Below are positions 1 through 10,623 of a stretch of DNA of 64,000 nucleotides, piece by piece. Source of the DNA: Gerris lacustris (Eukaryota; Arthropoda; Insecta; Hemiptera; Gerridae). The position numbers and the translations under genes are program-made. The DNA is taken from NCBI GenBank assembly GCA_951217055.1, contig OX578277.1:71031455-71095454 (forward strand), in the 5' to 3' direction. The notes beneath the pieces were generated by a model that saw only the letters and a list, made by a program, of their open reading frames with translations, had not been told where the DNA came from and did no database searches. Within the stretch, counting starts at the first letter, position 1, and each line of letters starts with the position of its first letter.

Positions 1-880
1 TATATTTACCGATCAACTTCCAAATTCTCTTTATACAAATTTAAAAATTGCAAATTGGAAAAGCGAAATTTTAAGAAGTTGGTTATAGTTAAAAAAGGGA
101 AAACTATGCACAATTATTATTTATAGCTCTTCTTTTATGTGGTAGGAAAATTATGTTTAACTCAAAATTATTAATGTTTCTAATTTTTTCTAGGGAAAAC
201 AATTATATTGATAATTAATAAATTATATATTTTTTTAAATTCAGTTTAAAATAAATAGTCTGCCAATGATTGTGGCCCATAGCTTACTTGCATCCTATTT
301 CGTATACTTAAAGGATTTTATGCTGTTACAACCTATTTTTGTCAACTTTATCAATTTCCCCCCTGTTTTAGCCCTTGAATTTAATATTGTGGGTGATGTC
401 AACTTATAATAAGTATAAAATATAAATTATCCAAGAACACAGTAGTTTAAATAAATAATTTGGTGGCTCTTAAAAACACGTTTTCTCGTTGGTTTTGTTT
501 AGAGAAATGGGTTTAAAATGATAAAATAAAAAAATATGAAATGATTTGGATTATCAATGGATTGCGAGGAAGCTGTTGAGGTATTAGGAGAGGAGGTACT
601 TGAACTCTTATCTAATGCAAACATTTACTAGTTTGAGTATCTCCTACAAAGATTGCACCGCTTCTTGTTTTCTTACCCTTTCCCACGTCATATTTTTATA
701 CGATTAAATAATATATATTATGTGTCTTGATTACATTATGAATTAGTTTTGGTCGGATTTAAGCGGAATGTTAAACTTTCTTTCTTTAATTTTGTTTGCG
801 TTCTATTTGTTAATACCGTAAATAATATTCATTTTTATTATGTTTACATATGATGAGCTATTGACTATAGAGTATGAGAA
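1..880. other. AT-rich spacer
   Basis: No coding region, RNA gene or complete element is seen. Positions about 241-305 resemble, in opposite orientation, the distal end of the repeat family A copy at 34540-34604 (shared words around gtctgccaat and cacatagct). The rest is AT-rich sequence with short homopolymer runs. Confidence 0.5.
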
Positions 881-884
881 TCTT

Positions 885-1045
885 TGTTTTCGAGGTTACT
901 GAAGGTGACAGAAGCATTGTGATCGTTCCGAAGAGCAAAATATGTTTGTCTCATTCCAAAAATTCCTGGACTGAAATCCGTTTACAATAAGGAATTTGGA
1001 TGGTAGGTCATAATTGGCCTAATATTGGCCCCGGATCTAGACTTT
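885..1045 (+). repeat. Dispersed repeat family A, partial copy
   Basis: This stretch matches the family A copy starting at 34034: a start resembling gagcttaccgaaggtaacgg, then gaagcattgtgatcgttc, a block around aaaattcc and gaaatc, and the phrase atggtaggtcataatt. The middle part of the longer copy is missing here. No coding capacity or terminal repeat is visible; a non-autonomous mobile element is the likely source. Confidence 0.55.
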
Positions 1046-1439
1046 TTTAAGTGGATGTGAACTATATTTCAGGCCCCCCCCCCCTATAATAAAATAATTT
1101 TTATTTAATAATAAATAATATATATATATATAAATTTAAAAATAAAACAAATTATAATACTTATACACACACATAGATACATTGCATACAGTTGTATGCA
1201 TATATTTAAAATAATGAAATTAAAAATAATAACTTTATTTATATATTTTTCTGCAAAGGAAATTAACTCGTTATCTTAATTTTTATTCATTAATTAAAAA
1301 TTATGTGATTTTTCATAGTATTTACAAGGAAGTAGTATAGGTTGAAGGCTTGTAGTTTTGAATATACCTCTAGGATATTCTAGATTCTAGGTCATTATTG
1401 TCATATTATAAAGAGGATTTTCTGGCTTTTAATAATGCA
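1046..1439. other. Low-complexity spacer
   Basis: Holds an 11-base C run at 1074-1084 followed by an AT-rich tract with a short TA run (about 1110-1133). The last 60 bases contain the phrase tctggcttttaataa twice, just downstream of the hAT relic's 3' end. No gene is seen. Confidence 0.5.
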
Positions 1440-2010
1440 CTATAGCTGGATAGGATTCTGGCTTTTAATAAAGGCAAAATCCCTTATTATTGCTTGAGTA
1501 TCCATTTAATTGATAAGCTCATTTTCTATGGTCATCAAAGCTAGTCCATTTAATCGCTCTTGAGATATGGTTGATCTTAAATATGTTTATATTAGTCCTC
1601 ATAGCCATGTTTTGTAATGAAAGACAAGGCTTTGGCTGGAGAGGTTACGGAGGTCAACATAGGTGCAAATATTTGTAGCTCGTTGAAGAGATCATTTCCA
1701 TTAATGTCACCTGTGGAATCAATGAAGATTTGCACTTGCTTTTTTTATATCCTCTTTATTCCATGCCTGCAGATTGTCCATTTGATACAGAAAATCGAAG
1801 ATTTTGCTGTGGTTTTCCATAAATTGGATCTCTTTAAGCGATGTGATAGCTTTGTCAAGCACAACATAAAAAAAAGTTTGAAATATTTTTTCCCGGGCTT
1901 GACCTCATTGATGTATTGTACTGTAATATTTACTTCATTTTCTATCCCTATAATACCTTTCTCCCTGTTTGGTGCCCTTGTCAGTTTTGGCGCCCTCATC
2001 AGTTATTTAG
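1440..2010 (-). pseudogene. hAT-type transposase relic (ZMYM1-like / hAT C-terminal dimerisation region)
   Basis: Read on the minus strand, about 190 codons resemble the C-terminal half of hAT-family proteins of the type annotated as zinc finger MYM-type protein 1-like in animals. Around 1705-1870 one frame reads FYVVLDKAITSLKE, then IFDFLYQMDNLQ, ending at a stop after SANLH. A second frame continues with GDINGNDLFNELQIFAP and SPAKALSFITKHGYED (about 1590-1700). A third stretch gives LRSTISQERLNGLAL and MTIENELIN, the typical dimerisation segment, to a stop at 1440-1442. At least two frameshifts and several in-frame stops separate these blocks, so it cannot make a transposase. The N-terminal zinc finger and the catalytic core are not visible. 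Family assignment is from motif recall, not a search. Confidence 0.75.
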
Positions 2011-3070
2011 CGCCACCTGCAGCCGCGTAGTTCGCAGGATTCATTGTCCGGCGCTGCGGCCTTATTAATTTTAACCTTTTCGCTCATTAAATATTGATTT
2101 AAGAAAGAGGTCCAAACAATTTTGACAGATCTTTTAAGAAATCGGGGAAAAAGAAATAAATGATACAACAGCGAAACATCATTAAAGTATGTTATCACGT
2201 AATTCAATGATGTGCTCATGTGCCACACTATTTTTAATAATAATTGAAACAAAATATGAACTACTAATTTAATAGCAGAATTCAATAGAGGTCTGTAATA
2301 GAAACTCTCTGTAACTATAATATTATCACCAACTTATAAGTTATAGCAATCATCTATTCTTTATGTTAAAACTAAAATGGCGATTTTAGTTTTAACTCTT
2401 TCTCAAGGATCCTTTTTACTTGAAGTAGTTTAAAACATATTTTATCTATATTACATCATGAATGTTCCTTTAGTTAAGTGTCGTGGACATAATTAGGGGA
2501 CAGTTAATGTGTCTTCTTTACAGTAGACTACACTAAGATTAAGATAATACCGGTTCCATTTCAATTCTATCTACTCTATTCTTGTTTGAGTATAACGGGA
2601 ATCTAAAGGGAAACATATTCTCATATCTCTGTTAGGGTGGAGAAAGAGACGCATCCCATTCCCACAGTTAAGGACGATCATGTGACCTCTTCGGCCTGTG
2701 ATTATCTACCAGGCTTTCAAGAGTTCTCCCTTTTCTTCCACTAACGCCTTATTACAAAACTAACATATTTTAAAGCACAAAAAACTAAATTGTTGTTTTG
2801 AAACTACAAAACTTTTAGTAATATTATTTTCATTTTTTCCACTTTATGTTTTCAAGTCCTTCACGATTTAACGAAACGTCGTAGTTTTAAAGATCAAGGA
2901 GGAACTGGCCACATCAAAAGGCAAACTTAAAAAGAAGCTTTGAAATTGAACCTTAAAAATTTAATAGAGGGTTCTTTCATTACCTCCCCTCAGCTTGAGT
3001 TTTAAAAAGAATTTTTAATGTGTCTTTCATAAATTTCTCTTGTGAAAGGGAAGAGGTTTACAAGATGGTG
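2011..3070. other. Spacer upstream of the copia element
   Basis: AT-rich DNA with no supported gene. About 2011-2060 is GC-rich (gcgccacctgcagccgcg, then the reverse-like ggcgctgcggcc) and may be the 5' remnant of the hAT relic. The rest shows no repeat boundary or coding block. Confidence 0.45.
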
Positions 3071-3075
3071 ATTAT

Positions 3076-3267
3076 TGTTGGCGACAATATTAAGGAAGCC
3101 TGTTCCTTGACTTGTTATTGTTTATTTTGTTATTGTCAAAAATGTCACTTCGTTTGTAAATATATAAAATATAATCACGGTTTTTGTTAAGTAGTAAAAT
3201 TGATCTGTGCTGACGCTTATTTAAATATATTAGTTATATTGTAATACTGCGTACATTAAATCAAAGA
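3076..3267 (+). repeat. 5' LTR of copia element
   Basis: 192 bp beginning tgttggcgac, 191/192 identical to the 3' LTR by eye. It should drive transcription of the element. A TATA-like stretch, aaatatataaaatat, lies near 3158-3172, which would place the transcript start in the last third of the LTR. The start is fixed by the target duplication attat just before it, and the end by the primer-binding site that follows. Confidence 0.96.
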
Positions 3268-3281
3268 GGTTACGGGCCCAG
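3268..3281 (+). promoter_or_regulatory. Minus-strand primer-binding site (initiator Met-tRNA, internal)
   Basis: The 14 bases ggttacgggcccag begin at the first base after the 5' LTR. They are complementary, with one mismatch, to the anticodon-stem region of eukaryotic initiator tRNA-Met. Drosophila copia is known to prime from an internal fragment of this tRNA rather than from its 3' end, and this site has the same design. Confidence 0.85.
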
Positions 3282-3340
3282 AATTGGTACAGATTGTGTG
3301 AAACCGGAGGAAGAACGGGAATATACCGGAATAGGTAAAT

Positions 3341-6300
3341 ATGTCTGATTCTTTTAAAGTGTTAAATCTTCCGAAGTTAAACGGAAAGAATTATCAGATC
3401 TGGAAGTATAAGGTAGAGTTATTACTACTCAAGGAAGAGTTGTGGGATGTAATTGTAAAATCTCCGCCGGATCCCATAACAGAGGCGTGGTTAAACCGGG
3501 ATGGCAAGGCCAGAGCGACAATCGGACTTCTTCTTGAGGATAGTCAAATATTTCATGTCAGAGCGACAAAAACGGCAAGAGAAGCTTGGTTGGCACTTCA
3601 AAAATATCATGAAAAGTCAACCCTGACTAATAAAGTGTACCTACTAAAACAGTTGTGTCGTATGAATCTCGCGGAGGGAGGAAATATGGAAGATCACATT
3701 ATGCGAATACTGGACACTATACATCAATTATCTATTTTAGGCGAGAACCTAGCTGAACACCTGCAGGTCGCATTTTTACTTTGCAGTCTCCCTGATAGTT
3801 ACGAACATCTTGTTACAGCATTAGAGGGTCGATCTGAAGAAGACCTCACACTTGAATTAGTAAAAGAAAAACTGTTACAGGAGTATAAACGACGACACGA
3901 AAATACTGAGTTAGGAAGCAAAGAAACAGCTCTCAAAGTAAATAAAGAACGGTACCAACCACGACCAGCTTACAAGTACCACCAGGAATCAAATAGGGTA
4001 GATAAAATCTGCTTTCAGTGTAAGAAAAGAGGTCATTTGAAGAAAGATTGTTATTTTAATAAAAGAAACAACAAGAAGGCTAATGTTGTTATTGAAAATA
4101 CCACTCAAGGTAATAGTTTTGAAGGTAAGCCGAATATGTGTTTTAACACGGTAAGAGGAAGTGTTTCTTCAAATAGCTGGTATATTGATTCCGGGGCTAG
4201 CACACACTTAACTAATAACAAGAAGTTTTTCCATAAGTTTGAAAAAAGAATGTCAGAGGTAGAAGTTGCTGATGGTAGAAAAATTCAGACGGTTGGAATT
4301 GGTGACGGAAAACTAAAATGTCTGCTCGATGGTGGTGAGATCAAAGAAATTACAGTTAAGAATGTTCTTTATGTACCACAGTTAGAAACAAGCCTGCTGT
4401 CTGTAAGAAAATTAACGAAGCTAGGGTTTAATGTGAAATTTTCAGAAAAATCTTGTGAAATCGTGTACGACGGAAATGTATTTGCAGTAGGATTACTGGA
4501 GAGAAACCTGTACAAACTTCGGTTAAAAGAGGAAATAACAGCGAACGTGGTGTCGATGAAAGAAGGAGTAAATGTTCGTGGATGCATACATCTTTGGCAC
4601 AAGCGTTTTGGGCATCGGGATCCAGCTGTAGTAAAAGAGATGCTACGTAAACAGTTAGTGGACGGAGCACAGCTCACAGATTGTAGAAAAACGTTGGTGT
4701 GCGAGTCGTGCGTACGAGGGAAGATGCAACGGACGTCATTTCCGAAAAAATCGGTCACTACTAGTTCATCAGTCTTGGAGCTAGTTCATAGTGATCTCTG
4801 CGGCCCAATGCAAACGATAACACCAGGTAAGAAGAAATATTTTTTAACCCTTATAGACGATTTCAGTAGATACACTGTTGTATATTTACTACACAGTAAA
4901 GATGAAGTTCTAGATAAATTTAAGGAATACGTGAACCTAGTTCAAAACAAATTTGATAGGAAACCAGCTGTATTAAGGTCTGATGGAGGTGGTGAGTATA
5001 TAGGTAACGAGTTTAAAACCTACCTGAAGTCACAAGGCATTCAACATCAAGTAACAGCACCGTATTCACCTCAACAAAATGGAGTGGCAGAGAGGAAGAA
5101 TAGGTCACTTGTTGAGATGACTAGGTGTATGTTAGCTGATGCAAACTTACCCAATAAGTTCTGGGGAGAGGGTCTAATGACGGCAAATTACATTCAGAAC
5201 AGTTTACCTACCAAGTCAACAGGGAAAATTCCGTCTGAACTGTGGAATGGTAAAAGATTAAATGTAAAATACTTCAAAATTTTTGGATGTGAGGTTTTTA
5301 TGCATATTCCAGACCAAAAGAGACGCAAGTTAGATCAAAAGGCTGAAAAATTAATATTTGTTGGTTATGAACCTGGTTCGAAGGCTTATAGGCTATTAGA
5401 CAGAAAAACAGATAAAGTATATATCAGCAGAGATGTGAAGTTTATAGAAGAAAGTCATTTGAATTTGAAAACACCAGGAAAAGACACTGAAGCAGAAATA
5501 GCAGAAAATAATGAAGTACAAGTTATTCTAGAAAATAGGAAAGAAAACTGCATTGACGAGAAAAACAGCGTTATGGAGGAGAATAATAAAACCAAAAAAG
5601 AAGCTAATTCTGATAGAGACGAAGGAAAACCAATTTCTGTTCGAAGATCCGAAAGAAAAAATAAAGGAATACCCCCCGATAGACTAGTTTATGTTGCTAA
5701 AGGAGAGATTCGAGATCATGTGTTACCTGAACCAAGAACAAGAGATGAAGCGTTGAAGAGGAAGGATGCCGATAAGTGGATCGAAGCGATGAACGAAGAA
5801 ATGGCAGCAATGAAATCCAACAAAACTTGGGATATTGTGGAAATACCAGAAAAAAAGAACATAGTCGGATGCAAATGGGTATTTAAAATTAAGACAGATG
5901 AAAATGGAAAACCATGCAAATACAAAGCAAGAATAGTTGCACAAGGGTTTTCCCAAAAATTCGGTAAGGATTATGACGAAGTCTTTGCGCCTGTGGTTCG
6001 TCAAACAACATTGAGACTATTTTTAACCATTGCAAGTACAAGACGGTGGAAAATTACACATTATGATTTTAAAACAGCATTCTTGAACGGAGAGTTAGAT
6101 GTAGGAGAAATTTTTATGAAACAGCCGGATGGGTACGAAATTAATGGTAATAAAAATTTAGTTTGTAAATTAAATAAAGGTCTGTACGGACTAAAACAGG
6201 CAGCAAGAATTTGGAATATTACAATTAACAAAGTTTTAGAAGACCTAGGATTCAGAAGAGGAGAGTTCGACCAATGTGTTTACCGAAATATTATTAACGG

Positions 6301-7285
6301 CAAAGTTATATTCATTATAATTTATGTTGATGACATGCTAATTTCTAGTGAAAATGAAGAGCTCATCGAAGAGACAGCTAAAATAGTTGGAACTAAGTTT
6401 GAAATCAAATGTCTAGGAAACGTCAAAAATTATCTAGGAATGCAGATTGAACGGAAAGAAAGCGGAGAATTCACACTAAGTCAGAAGACATACATAGAAA
6501 AATTGTTGAAACATTTCAGTTTAGAAGAGGCGAAAAACTCAAATATTCCCCTGGACCCCGGATACTACAAGAAACCTAAAGAAGAGGACGATTTCTTTCA
6601 TAATAAGGAAATATATCAGAGTGCAATAGGAGCCTTGCTGTACTTGTCTGTGAATACAAGGCCAGATATAAGTGTAGCCACATCAATATTAGCCAGACAA
6701 GTTCCCGCACCTAAGAAACGCGATTGGAACGAAGTAAAAAGAGTCTTAAAGTACTTAAAGTCGACAATTAATTATACTATCAAATTTGGTACTAATGTAC
6801 AGAGCGATGATAATAACAATATCTTGTTTGGATATTCCGACGCTGATTGGGCAAGCGACTGTCGAGACAGGAAATCTAACAGCGGTTATATCTTCTTCTG
6901 GAAAGGCGTGTTAATAGACTGGAGAAGCAAGAAGCAAGATTGTGTTGCGTTATCTTCAACAGAAGCTGAATTTGTAGCTTTAGCGGAAACGTGCCAGCAA
7001 GCAGTCTTTATTGAAAAACTTTTGCAGGACTTTGACGAAAAACTGGCTAAAATTGTCATCTATGAAGACAACCAATCTTGTCTGAAGATGCTAGACGTAG
7101 AGAATATCAGCGACAGAACTAAACATATAGAAACTAAATACAACTTCGTAAAAGACCTTAAGAAGAAAAACATAATCTCATTTCTATATTGTCCATCAGA
7201 GACAATGATTGCAGACTTCTTGACGAAGCCTCTTGGACATGTCAAGCTACAACAATTATTGCAAGAAACAGGGCTTATCGCTTAA
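3341..7285 (+). CDS. Copia-type Gag-Pol polyprotein, intact
   Basis: A single 1314-residue frame from ATG (context aatATGtctg) to TAA. The N-terminal Gag region (UBN2/DUF4219-like start, about residues 1-200) is followed by a CCHC zinc knuckle at C224-C237 (CFQCKKRGHLKKDC). The aspartic protease motif DSGAS starts at D283. The integrase zinc region has WHKRFGH near H420 and CESC downstream; the catalytic triad is D485, D548, E584, with 35 residues between the last two. Reverse transcriptase follows, with KARIVAQGF, FAPVV and YVDD at residues 995-998. RNase H shows D1167 (GYSDADWASD) and SSTEAEF. All catalytic residues that can be checked by eye are present and there is no frameshift. Copia commonly makes Gag from a spliced or separately processed product; no splice evidence was sought here. 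The protein would act in cytoplasmic virus-like particles and in the nucleus for integration. Confidence 0.97.
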   Translation: MSDSFKVLNLPKLNGKNYQIWKYKVELLLLKEELWDVIVKSPPDPITEAWLNRDGKARATIGLLLEDSQIFHVRATKTAREAWLALQKYHEKSTLTNKVYLLKQLCRMNLAEGGNMEDHIMRILDTIHQLSILGENLAEHLQVAFLLCSLPDSYEHLVTALEGRSEEDLTLELVKEKLLQEYKRRHENTELGSKETALKVNKERYQPRPAYKYHQESNRVDKICFQCKKRGHLKKDCYFNKRNNKKANVVIENTTQGNSFEGKPNMCFNTVRGSVSSNSWYIDSGASTHLTNNKKFFHKFEKRMSEVEVADGRKIQTVGIGDGKLKCLLDGGEIKEITVKNVLYVPQLETSLLSVRKLTKLGFNVKFSEKSCEIVYDGNVFAVGLLERNLYKLRLKEEITANVVSMKEGVNVRGCIHLWHKRFGHRDPAVVKEMLRKQLVDGAQLTDCRKTLVCESCVRGKMQRTSFPKKSVTTSSSVLELVHSDLCGPMQTITPGKKKYFLTLIDDFSRYTVVYLLHSKDEVLDKFKEYVNLVQNKFDRKPAVLRSDGGGEYIGNEFKTYLKSQGIQHQVTAPYSPQQNGVAERKNRSLVEMTRCMLADANLPNKFWGEGLMTANYIQNSLPTKSTGKIPSELWNGKRLNVKYFKIFGCEVFMHIPDQKRRKLDQKAEKLIFVGYEPGSKAYRLLDRKTDKVYISRDVKFIEESHLNLKTPGKDTEAEIAENNEVQVILENRKENCIDEKNSVMEENNKTKKEANSDRDEGKPISVRRSERKNKGIPPDRLVYVAKGEIRDHVLPEPRTRDEALKRKDADKWIEAMNEEMAAMKSNKTWDIVEIPEKKNIVGCKWVFKIKTDENGKPCKYKARIVAQGFSQKFGKDYDEVFAPVVRQTTLRLFLTIASTRRWKITHYDFKTAFLNGELDVGEIFMKQPDGYEINGNKNLVCKLNKGLYGLKQAARIWNITINKVLEDLGFRRGEFDQCVYRNIINGKVIFIIIYVDDMLISSENEELIEETAKIVGTKFEIKCLGNVKNYLGMQIERKESGEFTLSQKTYIEKLLKHFSLEEAKNSNIPLDPGYYKKPKEEDDFFHNKEIYQSAIGALLYLSVNTRPDISVATSILARQVPAPKKRDWNEVKRVLKYLKSTINYTIKFGTNVQSDDNNNILFGYSDADWASDCRDRKSNSGYIFFWKGVLIDWRSKKQDCVALSSTEAEFVALAETCQQAVFIEKLLQDFDEKLAKIVIYEDNQSCLKMLDVENISDRTKHIETKYNFVKDLKKKNIISFLYCPSETMIADFLTKPLGHVKLQQLLQETGLIA

Positions 7286-7289
7286 CATT

Positions 7290-7298
7290 GAGAAGAGG
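7290..7298 (+). promoter_or_regulatory. Polypurine tract for plus-strand priming
   Basis: The purine run gagaagagg ends at the base before the 3' LTR, the position required for the RNase H-resistant primer of plus-strand DNA. It lies 5 bases after the gag-pol stop codon. Confidence 0.85.
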
Positions 7299-7490
7299 TG
7301 TTGGCGACAATATTAAGGAAGCCTGTTCCTTGACTTGTTATTGTTTATTTTGTTATTGTCAAAAATGTCACTTCGTTTGTAAATATATAAAATATAATCA
7401 CGGTTTTTGTTAAGTAGTAAAATTGATCTGTGCTGACGCTTATTTAAATATATTAGTTATATTGTAATACTGCGTACATTAAATCCAAGA
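7299..7490 (+). repeat. 3' LTR of copia element
   Basis: 192 bp, identical to the 5' LTR except one base eight positions from the end. It is followed directly by the target duplication attat. It should supply the polyadenylation site of the element transcript. Confidence 0.96.
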
Positions 7491-7495
7491 ATTAT

Positions 7496-9550
7496 GACCT
7501 TTATAATTTCTTATTTTGGTCTGCCAAGCTAAATATTATATCTTCGTTATTCCAACGGTTTGGGAAATATTTATGAATAATAGCAAACACTAAAATTTTA
7601 ACTTTTGTGGCTTATTGTCTCTAGATATTTGTGTGAGATTTAGTCAACTCAAAATTATATTTGCTATTATCACACTTTATCAAAAACTTTTTATTTTAAA
7701 ACATGTAATTATATGAAAAAACGTGAAGATATGATCAGAATATGACCGCTTTTATTTATCTAATCCACTTTTTTTATTTGGGAACATTTACACTCCTGAA
7801 AATGCTTTCATTTATCTTATTATGCTTTGATATTTGATTGAGTTAGTAACAATGTTTCGGTTGAAGTATAAATGAAATTGGCGGATAAGAACAATGGAAA
7901 CAATGTAGACAAGGATATTTGTTCAATTTTGCGTGATAGGTATATTAATAATTCTAGTCAAACTATTAATACGTATTGTCTATACTTTTCTGTATGGCAT
8001 ACTGAGAAAGAATAAATTAACATAACTCGCAACTACATTTGAAAACATAAAATTCACAGACATTTTATAGCCATGTTGTGTGCAAAATCAATCAACCACT
8101 CATACTAGCTATCCGACTTATAAATTTACATTATAAGTGTACAGTGTACATATACAATGAATAGTAAACCTTGGTCATCACATCATTCGTGTTGAACTAA
8201 AAAGAAATGGGAAAGATAACTCTTAACAAACTTTCTCTTATACATTTTTGCGTTTTCCATGGTAATAATATTTCTGAATATGTATACTAAATACTAAATT
8301 ACTTGGAATAGGTTTTCTAGGGGTACACGCATCATGCATCTATACTAACAAATATGAAAGGCACCATTTTTACTCCAATTTTTCCTGCTAGTTATTTCTT
8401 AGGTATGTACCAATGTTTATCATTAAACCCCATCCCTTAGTTTGTAAAAAAAAAAAATAATAATTTACTCAATAGTCCTAATGTTTTAATCTATGACTGA
8501 GTAGTATCAAGAACTCTAATCCAATCAACTTTTCAGATTTAACTGATTTGCAGGATTTGAAACAAGAGAATGCATCATTCATCTTCCCCTTATTGCAAGT
8601 TATCTTAAGAAATATTTTTATTCAAAATTGTGTTTCAGTAATGAATAGAAATATCTTGATCGCATCTTAACTGACCGAATATCCATTAAAGAATAGAACT
8701 CTCTTTACTGTGTAATTTGTAATTTCCGTTTTACACGTGTTCAAGGATTACCAGATAATGTTAGATTGTCATTCTCTCTCCTGGTACATGATGGGTTGCA
8801 GAAGTTATGAAGCGGATCCAAGGTCCCGGCTAATTACTCTTCAGCCTTAGTCTTGCCGGTACGAGAGGAAGACAAGGCACTCCAAGACAACATGTTCCTA
8901 TTCTGTTTAATTGGCCTTTGTTCCTTTAACAGTTTATCACGGAACACTTTAATGGACTTGTTTCAGTGTAAAGCTTTTAACTATTTGTATATAGTGGACC
9001 TTGAACCACTCTTGCATTATAACCATCTTCAATACTTGAAGTAGCAAGATCATTATTTTTAACAATAGGTTTTATGAAAGTAAGAAGAGCTTTCATACCC
9101 AACTATGAGGTATGGGATGGTGAGATACTTTGGGACACCACGACACACTCGTGTTTTAGGGACACTTAGTCGTGTTACCTTGGTTATGCTTGCAGCACTA
9201 CAACACTGACCTTTGAAAAATGCACATATTTAAATTATTAGATATAAATCCCACTGAATGAAATATGATTTCTTGGCTCGAGCATTTTTTTTTTTTTTTT
9301 TTTTTTTACGTATAAGAAGTAAATTTTTGTATTCCCTAAAATTTATTCAATTTTCTTTTTAAAAATTAACACCATTTGATTGAGTTAATTAAGCATCTTG
9401 ACAGCAAAGAGGAATGGTTAGAAATCTGCTTCATGTATTTTTTTTTTTTTTTTAATGTTGTTTTATGAGATTCCTATTTTATAAAGTTTTTTTTTTAAAT
9501 AATCATATGATCTGATATTGTTTTATCTTATCTACTTTTTACTTTATTAT
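7496..9550. other. AT-rich spacer
   Basis: No gene is supported. Small islands of mixed composition occur at about 8780-8900 and 9060-9210 (for example gtcccggctaattactcttc and acgacacactcgtgt). They are too short and carry too many stops to be called. Long T runs lie at 9286-9307 and 9438-9453. Confidence 0.45.
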
Positions 9551-9552
9551 TT

Positions 9553-9745
9553 ACATAGTATATATAAAGAGAAAGTATTGTGATGGCAAAAAATGTTGAT
9601 GGATTTGCCTTTTGAGGTCCCTTGAGTCCAAAAAGTGGATTTAAAAAAAATGTCGGTCTGTAGTCTGAGCAAACGCGTGGAGGATAAACTAGAGGACCGA
9701 TGTCGATGAAATTTGGCATACGTGTGAAGATAACATCTGGCGCTT
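9553..9745 (+). repeat. Dispersed repeat family B copy
   Basis: Starts with tatataaagagaaagtattgtgatgg, passes through ttgaggtccc and the word tctgagcaaacgcgtggag, and ends near gatgaaatttggcatac. The same ordered words occur at 16838, 57425 and, inverted, at 17795-17860. The start of the repeat shared with 14283 is also present. Non-coding; a non-autonomous element is likely. Confidence 0.6.
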
Positions 9746-10043
9746 AGTACCTCGACCGAATTGTGTGAATAATGTTTAAATTTCTTAGCATTGAACCGTA
9801 GTAATAGTATTTAAATTTGGGTTACAGAAGAAAGAATGAGCACTTAATGCAAGACAGAGGCAATGGTCTCTATTTAGTCTTTATTTCTGAATTTGTTCTT
9901 TAAATCATTGTAAACTTTTTTTTTTTTTTACAAAAATAACGTTTTTTTTTATTTGTTGGCTCTTTTATTAACTTCTTAAATTAATATTAATTTTACATAT
10001 TACTGATTTTATTATTTTGTATTTAATTTAATTGATTATAATA

Positions 10044-10621
10044 GTCAGGGTGCCCATAGGCAAAAAAGTAACTTATACTTACTCTTTCCAAACCTTTTTG
10101 TATGGCTTGTTTAGGCCAAATCTGACACCGTTTTCCTCTGTGACTTTTTTTTAGTTTTGGGGCGTTTTTTTTTTTATTTGAACCCTAAAATTTTGACGCG
10201 TCAGACTAGAAAATTGGAAAAAGTTCTGCGTCAGACAATATTAAAATGTTGATTTATAGGGTTCAAATAATGTATCTTGAGAAAATCAGCCATTAATTAA
10301 TGATATTAATTAATTTTAATTAATAATAATGGATATTGATTAATATAAACTAATATTAATTAATGATTAATAACCAGCTGATTTTCTCAAGATACATTAT
10401 TTGAACCCTATAAATCAATATTTTAATATTGTCTGACGCAGAACTTTTTCCGATTTTCAAGTCTGACGCGTCAAAATTTTAGGGTTCAAATAAAAAAAAA
10501 ACGCCCCAAAACTAAAAAAAGTCACAGAGGAAAACGGTGTCAGACTTTGCCTAAACAAGCCATACAAAAAGGTTTGGAAAGAGTATGTATAAGTTACTTT
10601 TTTGCCTATGGGCACCCTGAC
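10044..10621. mobile_element. Foldback DNA element (MITE-like) with 245-bp arms and TA target duplication
   Basis: Left arm 10044-10290 and right arm 10377-10621 are near-perfect reverse complements. They start and end gtcagggtgccc / gggcaccctgac and are flanked on both sides by TA (10042-10043 and 10622-10623). The 86-bp centre is a run of attaatta words. Mismatches between the arms are few and scattered. There is no coding capacity, so this is a non-autonomous element moved by another element's transposase. TA duplication points to the Tc1/mariner or a related superfamily. The tip cagggtgccc also resembles hAT tips, but the 8-base flanks do not match, which argues against hAT. Confidence 0.88.
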
Positions 10622-10623
10622 TA

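Larger units (their letters stand above)
3071..7495 (+). mobile_element. Complete Ty1/copia LTR retrotransposon with target-site duplication
   Basis: The element runs from 3076 to 7490 (4415 bp) and is bounded by the 5-bp direct repeat attat at 3071-3075 and 7491-7495. Both LTRs are 192 bp and differ at a single position near the 3' end (a in the 5' LTR, c in the 3' LTR). Between them lie a primer-binding site directly abutting the 5' LTR, one open gag-pol frame, and a purine-rich tract directly abutting the 3' LTR. The domain order protease, integrase, reverse transcriptase, RNase H is the copia (Pseudoviridae) order; gypsy elements carry integrase last. Near-identical LTRs and an unbroken frame indicate a recent insertion that may still be active. 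The LTRs do not end in the usual CA, which is odd, but the target duplication and the adjacency of primer site and purine tract fix the boundaries. Confidence 0.97.

Noticed and set aside
1617..2030. 137-codon plus-strand frame from ATG 1617
   Set aside because: It is the antisense of the hAT relic, whose family motifs are on the minus strand.
4369..4758. Minus-strand frames inside the copia element
   Set aside because: Shadows of the intact gag-pol frame.
10044..10621. hAT assignment for the foldback element because of the caggg tip
   Set aside because: The 8-base flanks on the two sides do not match; TA flanks do.
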